Assembly: GCA_965248975.1 (NCBI GenBank)
Contig: CBDFKU010000008.1
Coordinates: forward strand, 6,750 to 70,749
Origin: CBDFKU01 sp965248975
GTDB lineage: Bacteria > Chloroflexota > Dehalococcoidia > Lucifugimonadales > JAGWBF01
DNA: 64,000 bases
Direction: 5' to 3'
The position numbers and the translations under genes are program-made. Below, one piece after another: positions 8,851 through 17,758 of this stretch. The first letter of the stretch is position 1. Every line of letters begins with the position of its first letter. Below the pieces are notes generated by a model that saw only the letters and a program-made list of their open reading frames with translations, ran no database searches and was not told the DNA's origin.

Positions 8851-9833
8851 GCGCCGTGGAGAAGGCAGAAGTACTTACCGAAGTAGCCTCGTCTCCCCTC
8901 CCTAAACGAAAGGCCCTCAGCGAGTTGGGTATCCCTAAGAGCACCTACTACCGGTGGCTCAGACGCCAGGACCAACAAGGACTTGAGGACCATGCAGGAG
9001 GCGGCAAGCCCCCGTGGAACCGTCTCAGCATTCGGGAAGAACGCTCAGTTCTCGCAGCAGCCAGAGAGATGCCGGAGCTGAGCTGCCGTCAGCTGGCCGC
9101 GTGGATCACCGACAACCAGGGCTTCAGTGTCTCAGAGTCGAGTGTCTACCGTATCCTGAGCAGGGAGGGTCTGGTGAAGAGGCCTGAGATGAAGCTGGCC
9201 GCGGGTAAGGAGTACCACCGCAAGACCACAGGCCCTCACCAGATGTGGGCCACCGACGCCTCCTACTTCAGGGTAGTAGGTTGGGGCTACTACTACCTGG
9301 TGACCGTGATGGACGACTACTCCCGCTTCATCCTGGCTCACAGGCTCCAGGAAGACATGACGGCCGACTCCTTCATCGAGGTGGTCCAGGATGCTGTGGA
9401 CAGGACCGGCATGGATCAAGTTCCAGTCACAGACCGCACTAGGCTGCTGAGTGACAACGGCCCGGGCTATGTCTCGAGGGCATTCAGGGACTACCTGGGT
9501 ATGGTTGGCATCAAGCACATCCTGGCAACCCCTTTCCACCCTCAGACCAACGGGAAGCTGGAGCGCTACCACCAGAGCATCAAACGGGACGTAAACCAGG
9601 TGCCCTATGAGTTGCCCTCTGACCTCGATGCGGCTATCGCGGCGTTCGTCAGCTACTACAACTACCGGCGCTATCACAAGGCCCTGGCCAACGTGACACC
9701 ATCTGACGTGCTCAAGGGAAGACGGCAAGAGATCCTACAACGCAGAAAGGAGGTGAAGGCCAAAACCATCCAAAACCGCAGACGCTATAACAGGGCCCTC
9801 AGAGAGCTCACCAGACCCCCATCCAGCACCTGA
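8847..9833 (+). CDS. IS3-family transposase OrfB, DDE integrase (copy 1)
   Basis: A 328-residue retroviral-type integrase-fold transposase. An N-terminal HTH (SELGIPKSTYYRWLRR) precedes the rve core with catalytic D137 (WATDASYF), D203 (LSDNGPGY) and E239 (NGKLERYH); D203 and E239 are separated by 35 residues, as in IS3 enzymes. The C-terminus includes YNYRRYHKAL. The reading frame is complete, so this copy may be active. It could be the source of the degraded relatives downstream. Confidence 0.92.
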   Translation: MSAVEKAEVLTEVASSPLPKRKALSELGIPKSTYYRWLRRQDQQGLEDHAGGGKPPWNRLSIREERSVLAAAREMPELSCRQLAAWITDNQGFSVSESSVYRILSREGLVKRPEMKLAAGKEYHRKTTGPHQMWATDASYFRVVGWGYYYLVTVMDDYSRFILAHRLQEDMTADSFIEVVQDAVDRTGMDQVPVTDRTRLLSDNGPGYVSRAFRDYLGMVGIKHILATPFHPQTNGKLERYHQSIKRDVNQVPYELPSDLDAAIAAFVSYYNYRRYHKALANVTPSDVLKGRRQEILQRRKEVKAKTIQNRRRYNRALRELTRPPSST

Positions 9834-9974
9834 TCTCTCGGGTCCCAATGTGTCCCCACTTTTGCTGGTTGCTAACACACATACTTAAAGCGGAGATCCG
9901 GAAAAGTCGAACTACACCAACCAATCAAGCTGGCAGCGGAAACGGCGATATCTAGTTCTAAGCAAGCGGGCAGC

Positions 9975-10410
9975 TTGGCCCAATCGGGGGTGGCTAAATA
10001 CTGGGTCTTGGCCGTTGTCTCCTTGACCACCTTCATGGTGTTCGTCGATGCCACGGTGGTGAACACGGCCCTCCCATCTATTGCCAGAGATTTCGGCACC
10101 TCAAACTCGGCATTGCAATGGATTGTCAACAGCTACTCGTTACTGGTCGCCGGCCTGCTGCTTTTGGGCGGCACCGTGGGCGACCGCTTTGGGCGAAAAC
10201 GGACCATGATTGGCGGCGAGATAATTTTCGGCGTCGCTTCGTTGGGCGCGTCACTTTCGCCTGATGCAGCCTGGTTAATCGTAATGCGGGGCTTCCAGGG
10301 CGTGGGTGCAGCATTCATGCTCCCGGCCACCCTGTCCATTATCTCCAATGTATTTGAGCGTCAAGAGCGCGCCCGCGCCATTGCCATCTGGGCTATAGTT
10401 GGCGCCGCGG
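9975..10410 (+). pseudogene. MFS drug-efflux (DHA2-like) permease, N-terminal fragment
   Basis: A TTG start at 9975 (or GTG at 9990) opens a frame encoding the first four to five membrane helices of a DHA2-type 14-helix exporter: TTFMVFVDATVVNTALPSI, the motif-A loop GDRFGRKR and RGFQGVGAAFMLPATLSI. Homology stops near 10410 (AIAIWAIVGAAA), where the frame runs into unrelated sequence that converges with a broken ABC gene. About two thirds of the protein is missing, so this is a remnant. It begins 98 bases after the right end of IS copy 1. Confidence 0.8.
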
Positions 10411-10461
10411 CGGAACCGCACCGGGGCACAGGATTAACTTGCCGTATCAGTGAAGTGGCCA

Positions 10462-10925
10462 TCAGTCATGACCAAAAGTGCGGTCAGCGCGGTCGGCGAT
10501 CCGGGGGTCATGGGTCACAATGACGACGGCGGTGTTGAGGTCACGTTGGGCCTTGAACAGGGTGTCCATGACCAAATCCCCGTTCTCAGTATCGAGGGAC
10601 CCGGAGAGCTCGTCGCAGAGGAGCAACGGCGGATCGTTCGCCAGGGCCCGCGCGATGGCCACTCGCTGCTGCTAACCTCCGGAGAGCTGGCCTGGTCGGT
10701 TCCGCATGCGATTCGCCGAGCCGAAGCTCGTAAGGAGCTCCATGCCCCGCTGGCGGGGGTTGAATTTGTGTTTGGCAGAGAATTGGACTGGCAAGGCCAC
10801 GTTTTCTAGGGCAGTCAAAGTGGGCATCAGGTTGAACTGCTGAAAGACAAAGCCGATGGAATCGTTGCGTATCCGAGCCAGAAGACCTTGTCCCCTCTTG
10901 GAGAGCTCATTCGGGCGGTAAGCTG
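10462..10925 (-). pseudogene. LolD/MacB-type ABC ATPase, truncated and with an in-frame stop
   Basis: Read on the minus strand: RNDSIGFVFQQFNLMPTLTALENV (Q-loop region), the signature GQLSGG, then TAG, then QQRVAIARALANDPPLLLCDE (Walker B) and VIVTHD. The TAG replaces the first Gln of the usual LSGGQQQR and breaks the frame. The N-terminus, including Walker A, is missing beyond about 10925, and the last residues are missing near 10462. It would have been the ATPase of an FtsX/MacB-type exporter. Confidence 0.8.
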
Positions 10926-11267
10926 TGATTGGAGTATCTAAGGAAGCTGGATGCCTGGAGCCCCGCGGTTTACGCGGCATCATATGGGAATCAATGTTAT
11001 TGATGCTCGGTGTCTATCTTGCCAGCCCTCGACGAAGCAGCCTCTCGATTCTCCTCACTCTGACGCACGATCCTGGCATCGTACTAATGGGTGGGGCACA
11101 ATCGGTGGTCTTGTCGATGACTGACGGCCCCAGGGGGAGTAACGTGGACGGCAGCATGCGTGCTGAAGGCCGGTCGTATCTTGACGGAGGCCGGGAACAA
11201 TTTGCCCTCCGGCCGTCTATCATTATGAACGGCTGAGAACCAACCATTATCGAAGGGATCCCATCAC
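10926..11267. other. No convincing gene (eroded sequence)
   Basis: Short frames occur on both strands, but none shows a recognisable domain, signal peptide or good ribosome site. A weak permease-like stretch on the plus strand near 11000-11130 could be debris of the partner of the broken ATPase; I cannot support it further. Confidence 0.4.
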
Positions 11268-11625
11268 ATGGGGGACAATATGAGGCAACTTCCCTGGATC
11301 GGGGTCTTGGTCATGGTATCGCTGCTGGGGGTCCTGGCCGCCTGCGGCGGGTCGGCAACTTCAGAAGCGACCCAGACAGGCCCAGGATCCACCGCGGCGC
11401 CGACCCAAAGATCAACCCGGAGCCCTACACGAACCCCAATATCTATGCCGACTGCAACGGCCACAATGGATCTCGAAGGTGAGGTCCAGGACATTACCTT
11501 CAACGAGTTCTTCTCCAACCCGGACCAATACAATGGCAGAGACATTGTATTGACCGGGTTTTACTTTCACGGCGGGGAAAACAATCTCTTGAGCGAGAGG
11601 ATGGAAGGTCAAGTGGACCCCATCA

Positions 11626-12561
11626 TCAGGACAGCGGTGAGGCTAAAATAAGAGAGTCTACCGCTGGGGTGTCTCGTAAACCTTCATCCGATGGTAAGGC
11701 TCGTGGAAGTTCCAGTAAACACCTTTGTGGGCTCACTGCTTGGAATACCTGACCCGGTGACCGATAGCCCAGGGCTTGATGGGGCCGCTCTTGGTTGTAG
11801 AAGGCCAGATAAGCCCCAATCCCCTTTCTGGCCTCAGTCCCATTTTGGTATGCCTTCAGGTACACCTCCTCGTACTTGATGCTGCGCCACAGCCGTTCCA
11901 CGAAGACGTTGTCCATGCACCGGCCCCTGCCGTCCATGCTCACTTGAACGCCTTGCGCCAGCAGCATGCTGGTGAAGGCCTCGCTGGTGAACTGGCTGCC
12001 CTGGTCGGTGTTGAAGATCTGTGGCCGACCCTTGCTCAAGGCCTCTTCCAGAGCCGCAACACAGAAGTCTACCTCCAGGGTGTTGGACAGCCGCCAGGCC
12101 AGCACGTAGCGGCTGTGCCAGTCCATGATGGCCACCAAGTAGAGGAAACCCCGAGCCATGGGTATGTAGGTGATGTCGGTGGCCCACACCTGGTTGACCC
12201 GGTTGATCTCCAGCCCCCTGAGCAAGTACGGATAGACCTTATGCCCTGGGTTTGGCTTGCTGGTGTTGGGACGCCGGTAGATGGCCTCCAGGCCTATCAG
12301 CTGCATCAGCCGGCGGACCCGCTTGCGGTTGACCTGGTGTCCGTGATTTCTGAGCCAGGCAGTCATCCTTCTGGATCCGTAGAAAGGTGTCTTCAGGTAC
12401 TGTTGGTCTATGAGGGCCATCAACTCCAAGTCCTCGGCGCCGGCCTCGGTTGGCAGGTAGTACAACGAGGAGCGGCTGATACCCAGCAAGGCGCACTGGC
12501 GCACCAGAGACAGCTTCGGTTCTTCTCGGTCAATCATGGCCCGGCGTTGGGACCGGCTCAC
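11626..12561 (-). CDS. IS3-family transposase OrfB, DDE integrase
   Basis: 311 residues. HTH_21-type segment (YYLPTEAGAEDLELMALIDQ), then FYGSRRMTAWLRNHGHQVN and the rve core with D129 (WATDITYIP), D186 (FNTDQGSQF) and E222 (DNVFVERLW). The spacing of 35 residues between the last two is the IS3 pattern. The GTG start at 12561 overlaps the stop of orfA (GTGA); IS3 elements often make a frameshifted OrfAB fusion, so the separate start may not be the only product. Confidence 0.92.
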   Translation of the reverse strand: MSRSQRRAMIDREEPKLSLVRQCALLGISRSSLYYLPTEAGAEDLELMALIDQQYLKTPFYGSRRMTAWLRNHGHQVNRKRVRRLMQLIGLEAIYRRPNTSKPNPGHKVYPYLLRGLEINRVNQVWATDITYIPMARGFLYLVAIMDWHSRYVLAWRLSNTLEVDFCVAALEEALSKGRPQIFNTDQGSQFTSEAFTSMLLAQGVQVSMDGRGRCMDNVFVERLWRSIKYEEVYLKAYQNGTEARKGIGAYLAFYNQERPHQALGYRSPGQVFQAVSPQRCLLELPRALPSDEGLRDTPAVDSLILASPLS

Positions 12562-12842
12562 AACCCGAAGCTCCGTGACAAAAAATCCCGTTCCACCTTG
12601 AGCTGCCCAATCTGTTGGTAGAGCTGGGCAGTGAGGACCTCTTGGTCCTTCTCCTGGCGTCCAGCACCATTTTCAAAGAGGTGCGGCGCCCCCTGAGTCA
12701 AGGCCTTCTTCCAGGCATGGATCTGGCTCGGGTGGACTTCAAACCGGCTGGCCAGCTCTGCAATGGTGTGCTCCCCCTGGAGCGCGGCCAAAGCCACTTT
12801 GGCCTTGAAGACTGGGCTGTGCTTCTTACGTGTTTGCTTCAT
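12558..12842 (-). CDS. IS3-family transposase OrfA
   Basis: 94 residues. The HTH_8-type domain (HSPVFKAKVALAALQGEHT ... ELASRFEVHPSQIHAWKKAL) is followed by a short coiled coil (QLYQQIGQLKVERDFLSRSF). This is the usual upstream frame of an IS3 element and binds the terminal repeats. Intact. Confidence 0.92.
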   Translation of the reverse strand: MKQTRKKHSPVFKAKVALAALQGEHTIAELASRFEVHPSQIHAWKKALTQGAPHLFENGAGRQEKDQEVLTAQLYQQIGQLKVERDFLSRSFGL

Positions 12843-13188
12843 GTCCTGCTCCTTGTTTCCGTCCTATTTTAGGAGCGGGACTCTCTCTTAGCCACCTGTC
12901 CGAATTTTGGGGTCCACCTCAAGGTTCAGGATTCGCTGAAGGTCATCTCTGGCCTCAAGGCCAAAAGGTTTGGGTGGAAGATTCGATACCAAGAGAGGTG
13001 TACGACCAGCTTTACCAACAAGAGATGATCGGGCCCATCGAACGTTATGGCAAACTCCGCATCAATGGAAGATTTGAGTATGGCGCAAGATACGGACACG
13101 TAGGAGGTTTCAGTGCTCAGATCGTTCCCTCAGAGGTAGAGCTTCTGCCGTGGTCTCCAGCGCCGCAGCAACAAACGCCCACCTCTAC

Positions 13189-13536
13189 TCAGGGCCAAAC
13201 CTCCATGTCGGTTGCAATGGCAGGACCAGCCAACTTGCGGATGTCGGGGCTCTGCCGGACGAGCTTGACTTTTAGTTGGAACAGGTAATCCGTCCAATCG
13301 CTTCCTATAGGAAGGTTGGCCCAGGAATGCCCCTGTCCCTTGAGCACATGGTTAGAGTCCTCAGCCTCGATGGCCCAGCGAGGCGCCAAGTCCCAGGCGA
13401 CCGCGCCAGCCTCGAAATCGTCCCAAAAAAATAACACCTCCCAGGCGTCCTGGGACAGAGTTGGCCCAGCGCTAAGGGACGCAGGCGAGGCGACGATCAG
13501 CGCCAGCGGCATGGTCAGAACATGACGAAGCGCCAT
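13189..13536 (-). pseudogene. Secreted lectin-like protein, N-terminal fragment
   Basis: The minus-strand frame starts MALRHVLTMPLALIVASPAS, a signal peptide, then a beta-rich segment (WDDFEAGAVAWDLAPRWAIE, WTDYLFQLKVKLVR) resembling the opening of concanavalin-like/family-16-type domains found in Chloroflexota secreted proteins. Similarity fades near 13255, where it meets the 3' end of the interrupted lipoprotein on the other strand; the TGA at 13189 is probably fortuitous. Only the first third of such a protein remains. Confidence 0.5.
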
Positions 13537-14140
13537 GACCCCATGGCCTCCCTCCCCGCCGGAGAACCCTGCGTGCTCACCGTGGCAACCGTGGCTCTCG
13601 ACCTGGGGGCTTTGCGAAATTATCGTGATGCTTTCTGTATCGCAGCCCCTTAGCTACGGGTAACCGGTATGCGCGTCGGGCTCCTTCCTGCCATAAGCAA
13701 TTGGGGGGATCCCCTCAGGCCGACGTGACGCTCTGTTAAGCCACTTTGCTTCGATCTGAGCATGCTCCGCCAGTCCGACTTATTTAGTATTTTCGCAACC
13801 GCATGTGTTAAAGATATGAAATACGGCGGTCCACGGGTGACGATCCCGTGAAGAAACCGCAAAGAGGCCGTTCCCTGCATGTGTGGAAAGGAAGAGACAA
13901 CCGGCGGATTCTATTAGGCATACACCTGGAGAAGCCGACGAACGAAGCAGAGGGGTTCGGAAACCAAGTTATTTGATCATGTTCGTGCGCCATTCAGTTA
14001 AAAGGACTGCAAGGCGTGCACCGTTTCGGAGCCCCTTCTGACGCTGGACGAAAGCCGACAATGACGTTGCGGAAGCGAGCCCTTGTCGGCGGACAATTCT
14101 GCTGCCATTTCCTTAAGACGGCTCTTCGAGCCGCGCAGAT
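13537..14140. other. Non-coding or eroded stretch
   Basis: About 600 bases without a supportable gene. Small frames on both strands lack domains or ribosome sites. One short inverted repeat (CACGGG/CCCGTG near 13835-13853) is visible. Confidence 0.5.
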
Positions 14141-14443
14141 TCATTGGTTCAAATCCTCCAGAACCGGTTCCTTCACTTGCCGCCGCCACCGTCCTCGACG
14201 AACAGGCCGCCTGTGCGCCTGATTTGACTTGCGGTGACATATACCAGATTGTCCGTCAGCATACCGACGACGTTCTGGAAGGACTTGCCGTTCCACAGGC
14301 TCCAAGTGCTCCAGAACTTCATTGATGTCGACATCGTACCGGCCATCGAGTTCTTCTTCACAGATGCGCCGGAGTTCAGAAACCGCCTGCTCCAAGCGGT
14401 CGGTAAGACCCGTGACACATAGGTTTAACAGATCTTCATTCAT
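14141..14443 (-). pseudogene. KaiB-like (thioredoxin-fold) gene, frameshifted
   Basis: The first 55 residues from the ATG at 14443 (LLNLCVTGLTDRLEQAVSEL, then RRICEEELDGRYDVDINEVLE) match the KaiB-type opening: a beta strand LxLYVTGxT, a helix with RICEEEL, and YxLxVIDVLE. After VERQVLPE the frame becomes basic and unlike KaiB, while an alternative frame carries FQNVVGMLTDNLVYV, reminiscent of the KaiB C-terminus (RRIIGDLSDxxxVL). A small deletion plus frameshift would explain this. KaiB proteins act with KaiC ATPases in timing and stress circuits; no kaiC is in the window. Confidence 0.55.
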
Positions 14444-15120
14444 AACACGACCTCAGAAGTACGTTCGTCCCTCGGTTTTACTACCTTCATCTTCAGCGCC
14501 TTACGAGATTCCGCCCATCCCCCCCTCGATACGGCACAGAATCCACAGAGAGTTGGATTTACTCGGAGGGAAGCTAATCCTAGTCATTTTGTTCATGAAT
14601 TCTCATTTCCTACGTCCGGAACCTAACTCGATGTACTTATTCTGGCCTTCGGAGGTTAACCGTATTACACAAAAATTGTTAGAACTGTACAAGATTCCAG
14701 GGACGGGGGCAATCGATGGCCTTCTCTGCGAGATCTTGGTGAGAGACGATGGGGACATTACCCCTACTACTACTGTGAGCGTACCCGCGCCCACTCCCAG
14801 GACCTCCCTGAGGTGCCGGTGACCGGGGAAACTGCTGATCGACATGCTGGAACGGATCAACAGACTTCACAAGGCTCTGGAGTAATCCGGTACGGGAAGG
14901 CGAACATTGATCACAGCAATTGGGTCGTGGCAAGGCAAACAGGCTGGCCGGTGGGAGAGACTTGGGCGGAGGCAGGCGATTCCGCGCTTACGCTTGCCAG
15001 GGAGGAGATTGTACTTTGAGAGTGGGGCGACTGGGTGAATTGGAGGCTGTTTGACCGGCTCAGGATGCATCGTTATGATTTAGGCTATGCCAGTGGACCA
15101 CACGTTCGGGATAGCACCGG
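14444..15120. other. Non-coding or eroded stretch
   Basis: About 680 bases with no frame I can assign. Base composition is more AT-rich than the surrounding genes, and no promoter or repeat stands out. Confidence 0.5.
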
Positions 15121-15246
15121 GGGTTCGCTGCTGGTACGCTTAGCGTAGTTGGTATCGGAATATTCGGAGACCTGAACAACGATCGCAAGGTGGACGTCCT
15201 CGACGTGGTCATCGGTCCTCTCCTCGATGGGGCGCGCCCGTGGTGA
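15121..15246 (+). pseudogene. Dockerin-like/EF-hand C-terminal fragment
   Basis: A 41-residue open stretch ending in TGA at 15244-15246 contains GDLNNDRKVDVLDVVI, which fits the calcium-binding dockerin type I repeat (GDxNxDGxVxxxDxxx). No start or upstream domain remains. Such repeats usually end secreted or surface proteins that bind cohesins. It is the tail of a lost gene. Confidence 0.6.
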
Positions 15247-15400
15247 TTCCCGCCTCCAGGAAGGAAAACCTCCAACGCTCCCGGTCCTGGGACCCGGGAG
15301 CCGCACGAACTGACGGCAGCGGGCACCCCACGCCCGCCGAGAATCAGGTGTGCCGGATGCGCCCCGTGAAGGCCACCATGCGCCAGGCCAGGATGATGGG

Positions 15401-17038
15401 ATGAACCACCCCGTCCCGTACACCGGATCTCCAGTCGTCGTCATCGGCAACGGCCCAGTGGGTGAAACCGCCTCACTCCTATTGGCTCGCTGGGGCATTC
15501 CTGTCATCGTCCTCGATCGCCGACCCCAACGAGGCCTGACCGGCTCGAAGGCCATCTGTCAGCATCGGGAAGTCCTGGACGTCTGGGAGGCGGTGGGGGC
15601 CGGCCGTCAGTTGGCCGACGAAGGAGTGACTTGGTCAACTGCTCGGACCTACTACAGGGATCGTGAGCTGTTCAGTGTCACCCTCGCCGATGTCGGGCAC
15701 TCGGTGTTCCCGCCCTTCGTAAACATCTCCCAGTCCCGCACCGAAGAGGTGCTCGCCGAAAAGATAGCGGTAAACCCCTCCATCGAGCAGCGGTGGGGGC
15801 ATGAGGTCATCGCCATCAGCCAGGACGAGTCGGGCGTGCGCCTCGCCTGCAGCACCGTCAACGGCCCGGTGGAGGTAGAAGCTCCTTACGCCATCATGGC
15901 TGCCGGGCCCCACGCCGGTAACCTGCGTCGACAGCTCGGCATTGGGTTCCCCGGCCACAGCTATAGCGACCGGTTCATCATCTGCGACATACGGGCCCAT
16001 CTCCCGGGCTGGCAGACCGAGCGCCGCTTTTACTTCGACCCGTCTTGGAACCTCGGGCGACAGGTGCTGATCCACCCCACTCCGGGCTCGGTGTTTCGCA
16101 TCGACTGGCAGGTGCCTGAGGACGTCGATCTGGACCAAGAGGAGCGCTCCGGGCAGCTTGACCAACGGATCCGAGCCATTATCGGGCCGGATACCAGCTA
16201 CACCGTCCTCTGGAAGTCAGTTTACACCTTCCACAACCGCCTGGCCGAGCGCATGAAGGCGGGGCGGGTATTGCTGGCCGGCGATTGTGCCCACCTCATG
16301 GCGCCCTTCGGTGCCAGAGGCCTGAACTCGGGCGTTCACGACGCTGAGAACGTGGCCTGGAAGCTGGCCTTCATCCTGCGGGGGTGGGCTCCCGAGGAAC
16401 TGCTCCAAACCTACGACACCGAGCGCCTGGCCGCGGCCAGCGAGAACCTTCGGGTCAGCGAGAACACCATGCGCTTTCTCGTCCCCCAGACCGAGGCGGA
16501 ACTGGCCCGTCGCCTGGCGGTGCTGGAGCGGGCCTTCAGCGATCCCGAGGCCCGGAACCAAGTCGACTCGGGGCGAATGTACGAACCCTTCTGGTACGTC
16601 GATTCCCCGCTAACCACCCCCAGCTCGGACCGTCCGTTCCCCGGTCCACCGGCTCTGGGACAGGTTCCCCCACCGGTGCCCGGTGTAATCGTGCCGGACA
16701 CACCGATCGCTGACCCAGAGGGCCCAGCGGCCTATCGCCTGCGCGACATCGCTCGTGACGGCGTGCTGGTGCTGCTGTCCGACGACGTAGACCAGGGAGA
16801 CATCCAGGCGTTCGTAGCCGGGCTAACCCCGGCGCCGGTACGGGCCGTCCCAGTGGGAACCCTGACACCCAGTGGCAGCCTGGCCAGCCTCCTTAACACC
16901 AGGCCAGGTGAGGCATGGGTGGTCCGCCCCGACTGCCACATCGCCGCCGTCGTCCCGGCCACCGATCGAGCCACCTTGGCTGGTGCCCTCCGACGGGCTC
17001 TGGCCTGGCCCCATCGACCAGCACACTCTGAGTGTTAG
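15401..17038 (+). CDS. FAD-dependent aromatic-ring monooxygenase
   Basis: A 545-residue flavoprotein hydroxylase of the PheA/TfdB/MhpA group. The N-terminal Rossmann motif VVVIGNGPVGETASLLLARWG binds FAD (quoted in part: VIGNGPVGETAS), and the second FAD motif GDCAHLMAPFGARGLNSG, followed by DAENVAWKL, is canonical. The last 100 residues form the thioredoxin-like C-terminal domain (VLVLLSDDVDQGDIQAF). Family members hydroxylate phenolic rings with NAD(P)H and O2. The ATG at 15401 is preferred over an upstream GTG at 15350. The final codons TGT TAG coincide exactly with the end of an IS relic, so the native C-terminus has probably been trimmed by transposition. Confidence 0.85.
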   Translation: MNHPVPYTGSPVVVIGNGPVGETASLLLARWGIPVIVLDRRPQRGLTGSKAICQHREVLDVWEAVGAGRQLADEGVTWSTARTYYRDRELFSVTLADVGHSVFPPFVNISQSRTEEVLAEKIAVNPSIEQRWGHEVIAISQDESGVRLACSTVNGPVEVEAPYAIMAAGPHAGNLRRQLGIGFPGHSYSDRFIICDIRAHLPGWQTERRFYFDPSWNLGRQVLIHPTPGSVFRIDWQVPEDVDLDQEERSGQLDQRIRAIIGPDTSYTVLWKSVYTFHNRLAERMKAGRVLLAGDCAHLMAPFGARGLNSGVHDAENVAWKLAFILRGWAPEELLQTYDTERLAAASENLRVSENTMRFLVPQTEAELARRLAVLERAFSDPEARNQVDSGRMYEPFWYVDSPLTTPSSDRPFPGPPALGQVPPPVPGVIVPDTPIADPEGPAAYRLRDIARDGVLVLLSDDVDQGDIQAFVAGLTPAPVRAVPVGTLTPSGSLASLLNTRPGEAWVVRPDCHIAAVVPATDRATLAGALRRALAWPHRPAHSEC

Positions 17039-17240
17039 GAACCAGCACAAATAGGACACGGTGGAGGCCGAGAGATCAGGTACTAGTTGGAGATCCGGTG
17101 AGGTTCCTGAGGGACCTGTTACAGCGTTTTCGCCGTTCGACCGTTTGAGCCCGCACCTCCTTCCTGCGTTATAGGGTCTCTTGTCGCCTTCCCTTGAGCA
17201 CATCTGACGGTGTGACGTTGCCCAGGCCCTTTGATAGCGA
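17033..17240 (-). mobile_element. Relic: right end of the 1.55-kb IS family
   Basis: Starting with TGTTAGGAACCAGCACAAAT, this stretch matches the complemented right end of IS copy 1, with many substitutions: GAGAGATCAGGT, then CCTGTTACAGCG, CACCTCCTTCCTGCGTTATAGG and TTCCCTTGAGCACATCTGACGG. It covers the terminal repeat and the last 60-70 codons of orfB in reverse orientation, then ends near 17240. No left end is found nearby. Confidence 0.85.
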
Positions 17241-17404
17241 CAAAACGGGCCAAAAGGTATCCCGGGGAGCCATGGGAACGAGGTTCTAGCTAGGAAAGGG
17301 CCCAGCGGGATGGGCCTTAAAAGGGAGGGAAGGAAACATTTTCCCGGAACGAAAAGTCACCCAAGGGGTCTCTGACGCGTAACGAGGCCATCTTTTACGA
17401 GGCG

Positions 17405-17623
17405 ATGAAGCCGGGGATGTCATGGGAGTGGGTCACATTACCCGACTTCATGAACGGACGCAGAGCAGGGGTTAGACCTTTCTCAGAACTGGGAGGAGGC
17501 ATACAGGAGCTAATCTGCACCGAGGTCAAGGCTCATGTGTTGACGGACGAGAATCGCAAGGAGCTTATGAGTGTGGTCAACGAGGAGGTGGCCGGCGTAT
17601 CCCTTACCCCAGGCAGAGGTTGA
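17405..17623 (+). pseudogene. Possible serine-recombinase C-terminal fragment
   Basis: A 72-residue frame whose second half (QELICTEVKAHVLTDENRKEL then MSVVNEEVAG) resembles the helical segment near the C-terminus of large serine recombinases, where a VLxxENLxELVxxVNEEL pattern is common. No catalytic domain, start signal or zinc ribbon is present. The assignment is tentative and the piece would be non-functional. Confidence 0.35.
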
Positions 17624-17633
17624 CCGGCATCGA

Positions 17634-17659
17634 CAGGCTAGCATTATTGTGCTAGCTTG
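17634..17659. terminator. Hairpin GCTAGCA/TGCTAGC
   Basis: A perfect 7-bp inverted repeat (17637-17643 and 17650-17656) with loop TTATTG, extendable to about 10 pairs with one G-U. No T-run follows. It could be a terminator or a protein site. Confidence 0.4.
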
Positions 17660-17758
17660 GTGCGGTGGCAGTGGTTTGTGTCCCTCTCAGGCTCTCTAAC
17701 AATGTCCTCGACCTCGGTGACCTGACTCCTGCCGACTCTCAAGAAACGAGGTCACCAG

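Larger units (their letters stand above)
8331..9877 (+). mobile_element. IS3-like insertion sequence, copy 1 (intact genes)
   Basis: A 1,547-bp element bounded by TGT...ACA. The left end reads TGTAGGCCGTCAGCGATAAT then GGGACACAT; the right end, complemented, reads TGTTAGCAACCAGCAAAAGT then GGGGACACAT, giving imperfect inverted repeats of about 29 bp. It carries orfA and orfB on the plus strand. No clear target duplication is seen. Four other copies or fragments of the same family lie in this window (17033, 21276, 23781, 25735). Confidence 0.85.
11614..12918 (-). mobile_element. IS3-family insertion sequence with 5-bp target duplication
   Basis: A 1,305-bp element. The left end TGGACCCCATCATCAGGACAG matches the complemented right end TGGACCCCAAAATTCGGACAG; the outermost two bases at the right are unpaired. 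The target duplication TCAAG is at 11609-11613 and 12919-12923. The ORFs run on the minus strand. Its sequence is unrelated to the 1.55-kb family. The perfect direct repeats and uncorrupted host frame imply a recent insertion. Confidence 0.9.
11268..13150 (+). pseudogene. Secreted lipoprotein gene split by an IS3 element
   Basis: The ATG at 11268 encodes a lipoprotein signal with lipobox LGVLAAC, a Ser/Thr/Pro-rich linker, then a compact domain (VQDITFNEFFSNPDQYNGRD) ending abruptly at 11613, where an IS3 element begins. The same frame resumes after the element at 12924 (GSGFAEGHLWPQGQKVW ... RYGHVGGFSAQIVPSEVELL) and the domain ends near 13150. Removing 11614-12923 (element plus one TCAAG repeat) joins the halves in frame (..RMEGQGSGFAEG..). 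The NPDQYNGRDIVLTGF motif resembles small OB-fold lipoproteins, but the function is unknown. With the IS in place the product stops at codon 127 (TAA ending 11651). Confidence 0.85.

Noticed and set aside
10676..10680. TAG in the ABC signature as a recoded (pyrrolysine) codon
   Set aside because: The gene lacks both ends and lies in decayed DNA; a nonsense mutation is the simpler explanation.
14145..14165. tRNA gene (GGTTCAAATCC looks like a T-loop)
   Set aside because: No matching acceptor, D or anticodon stems could be formed around it.
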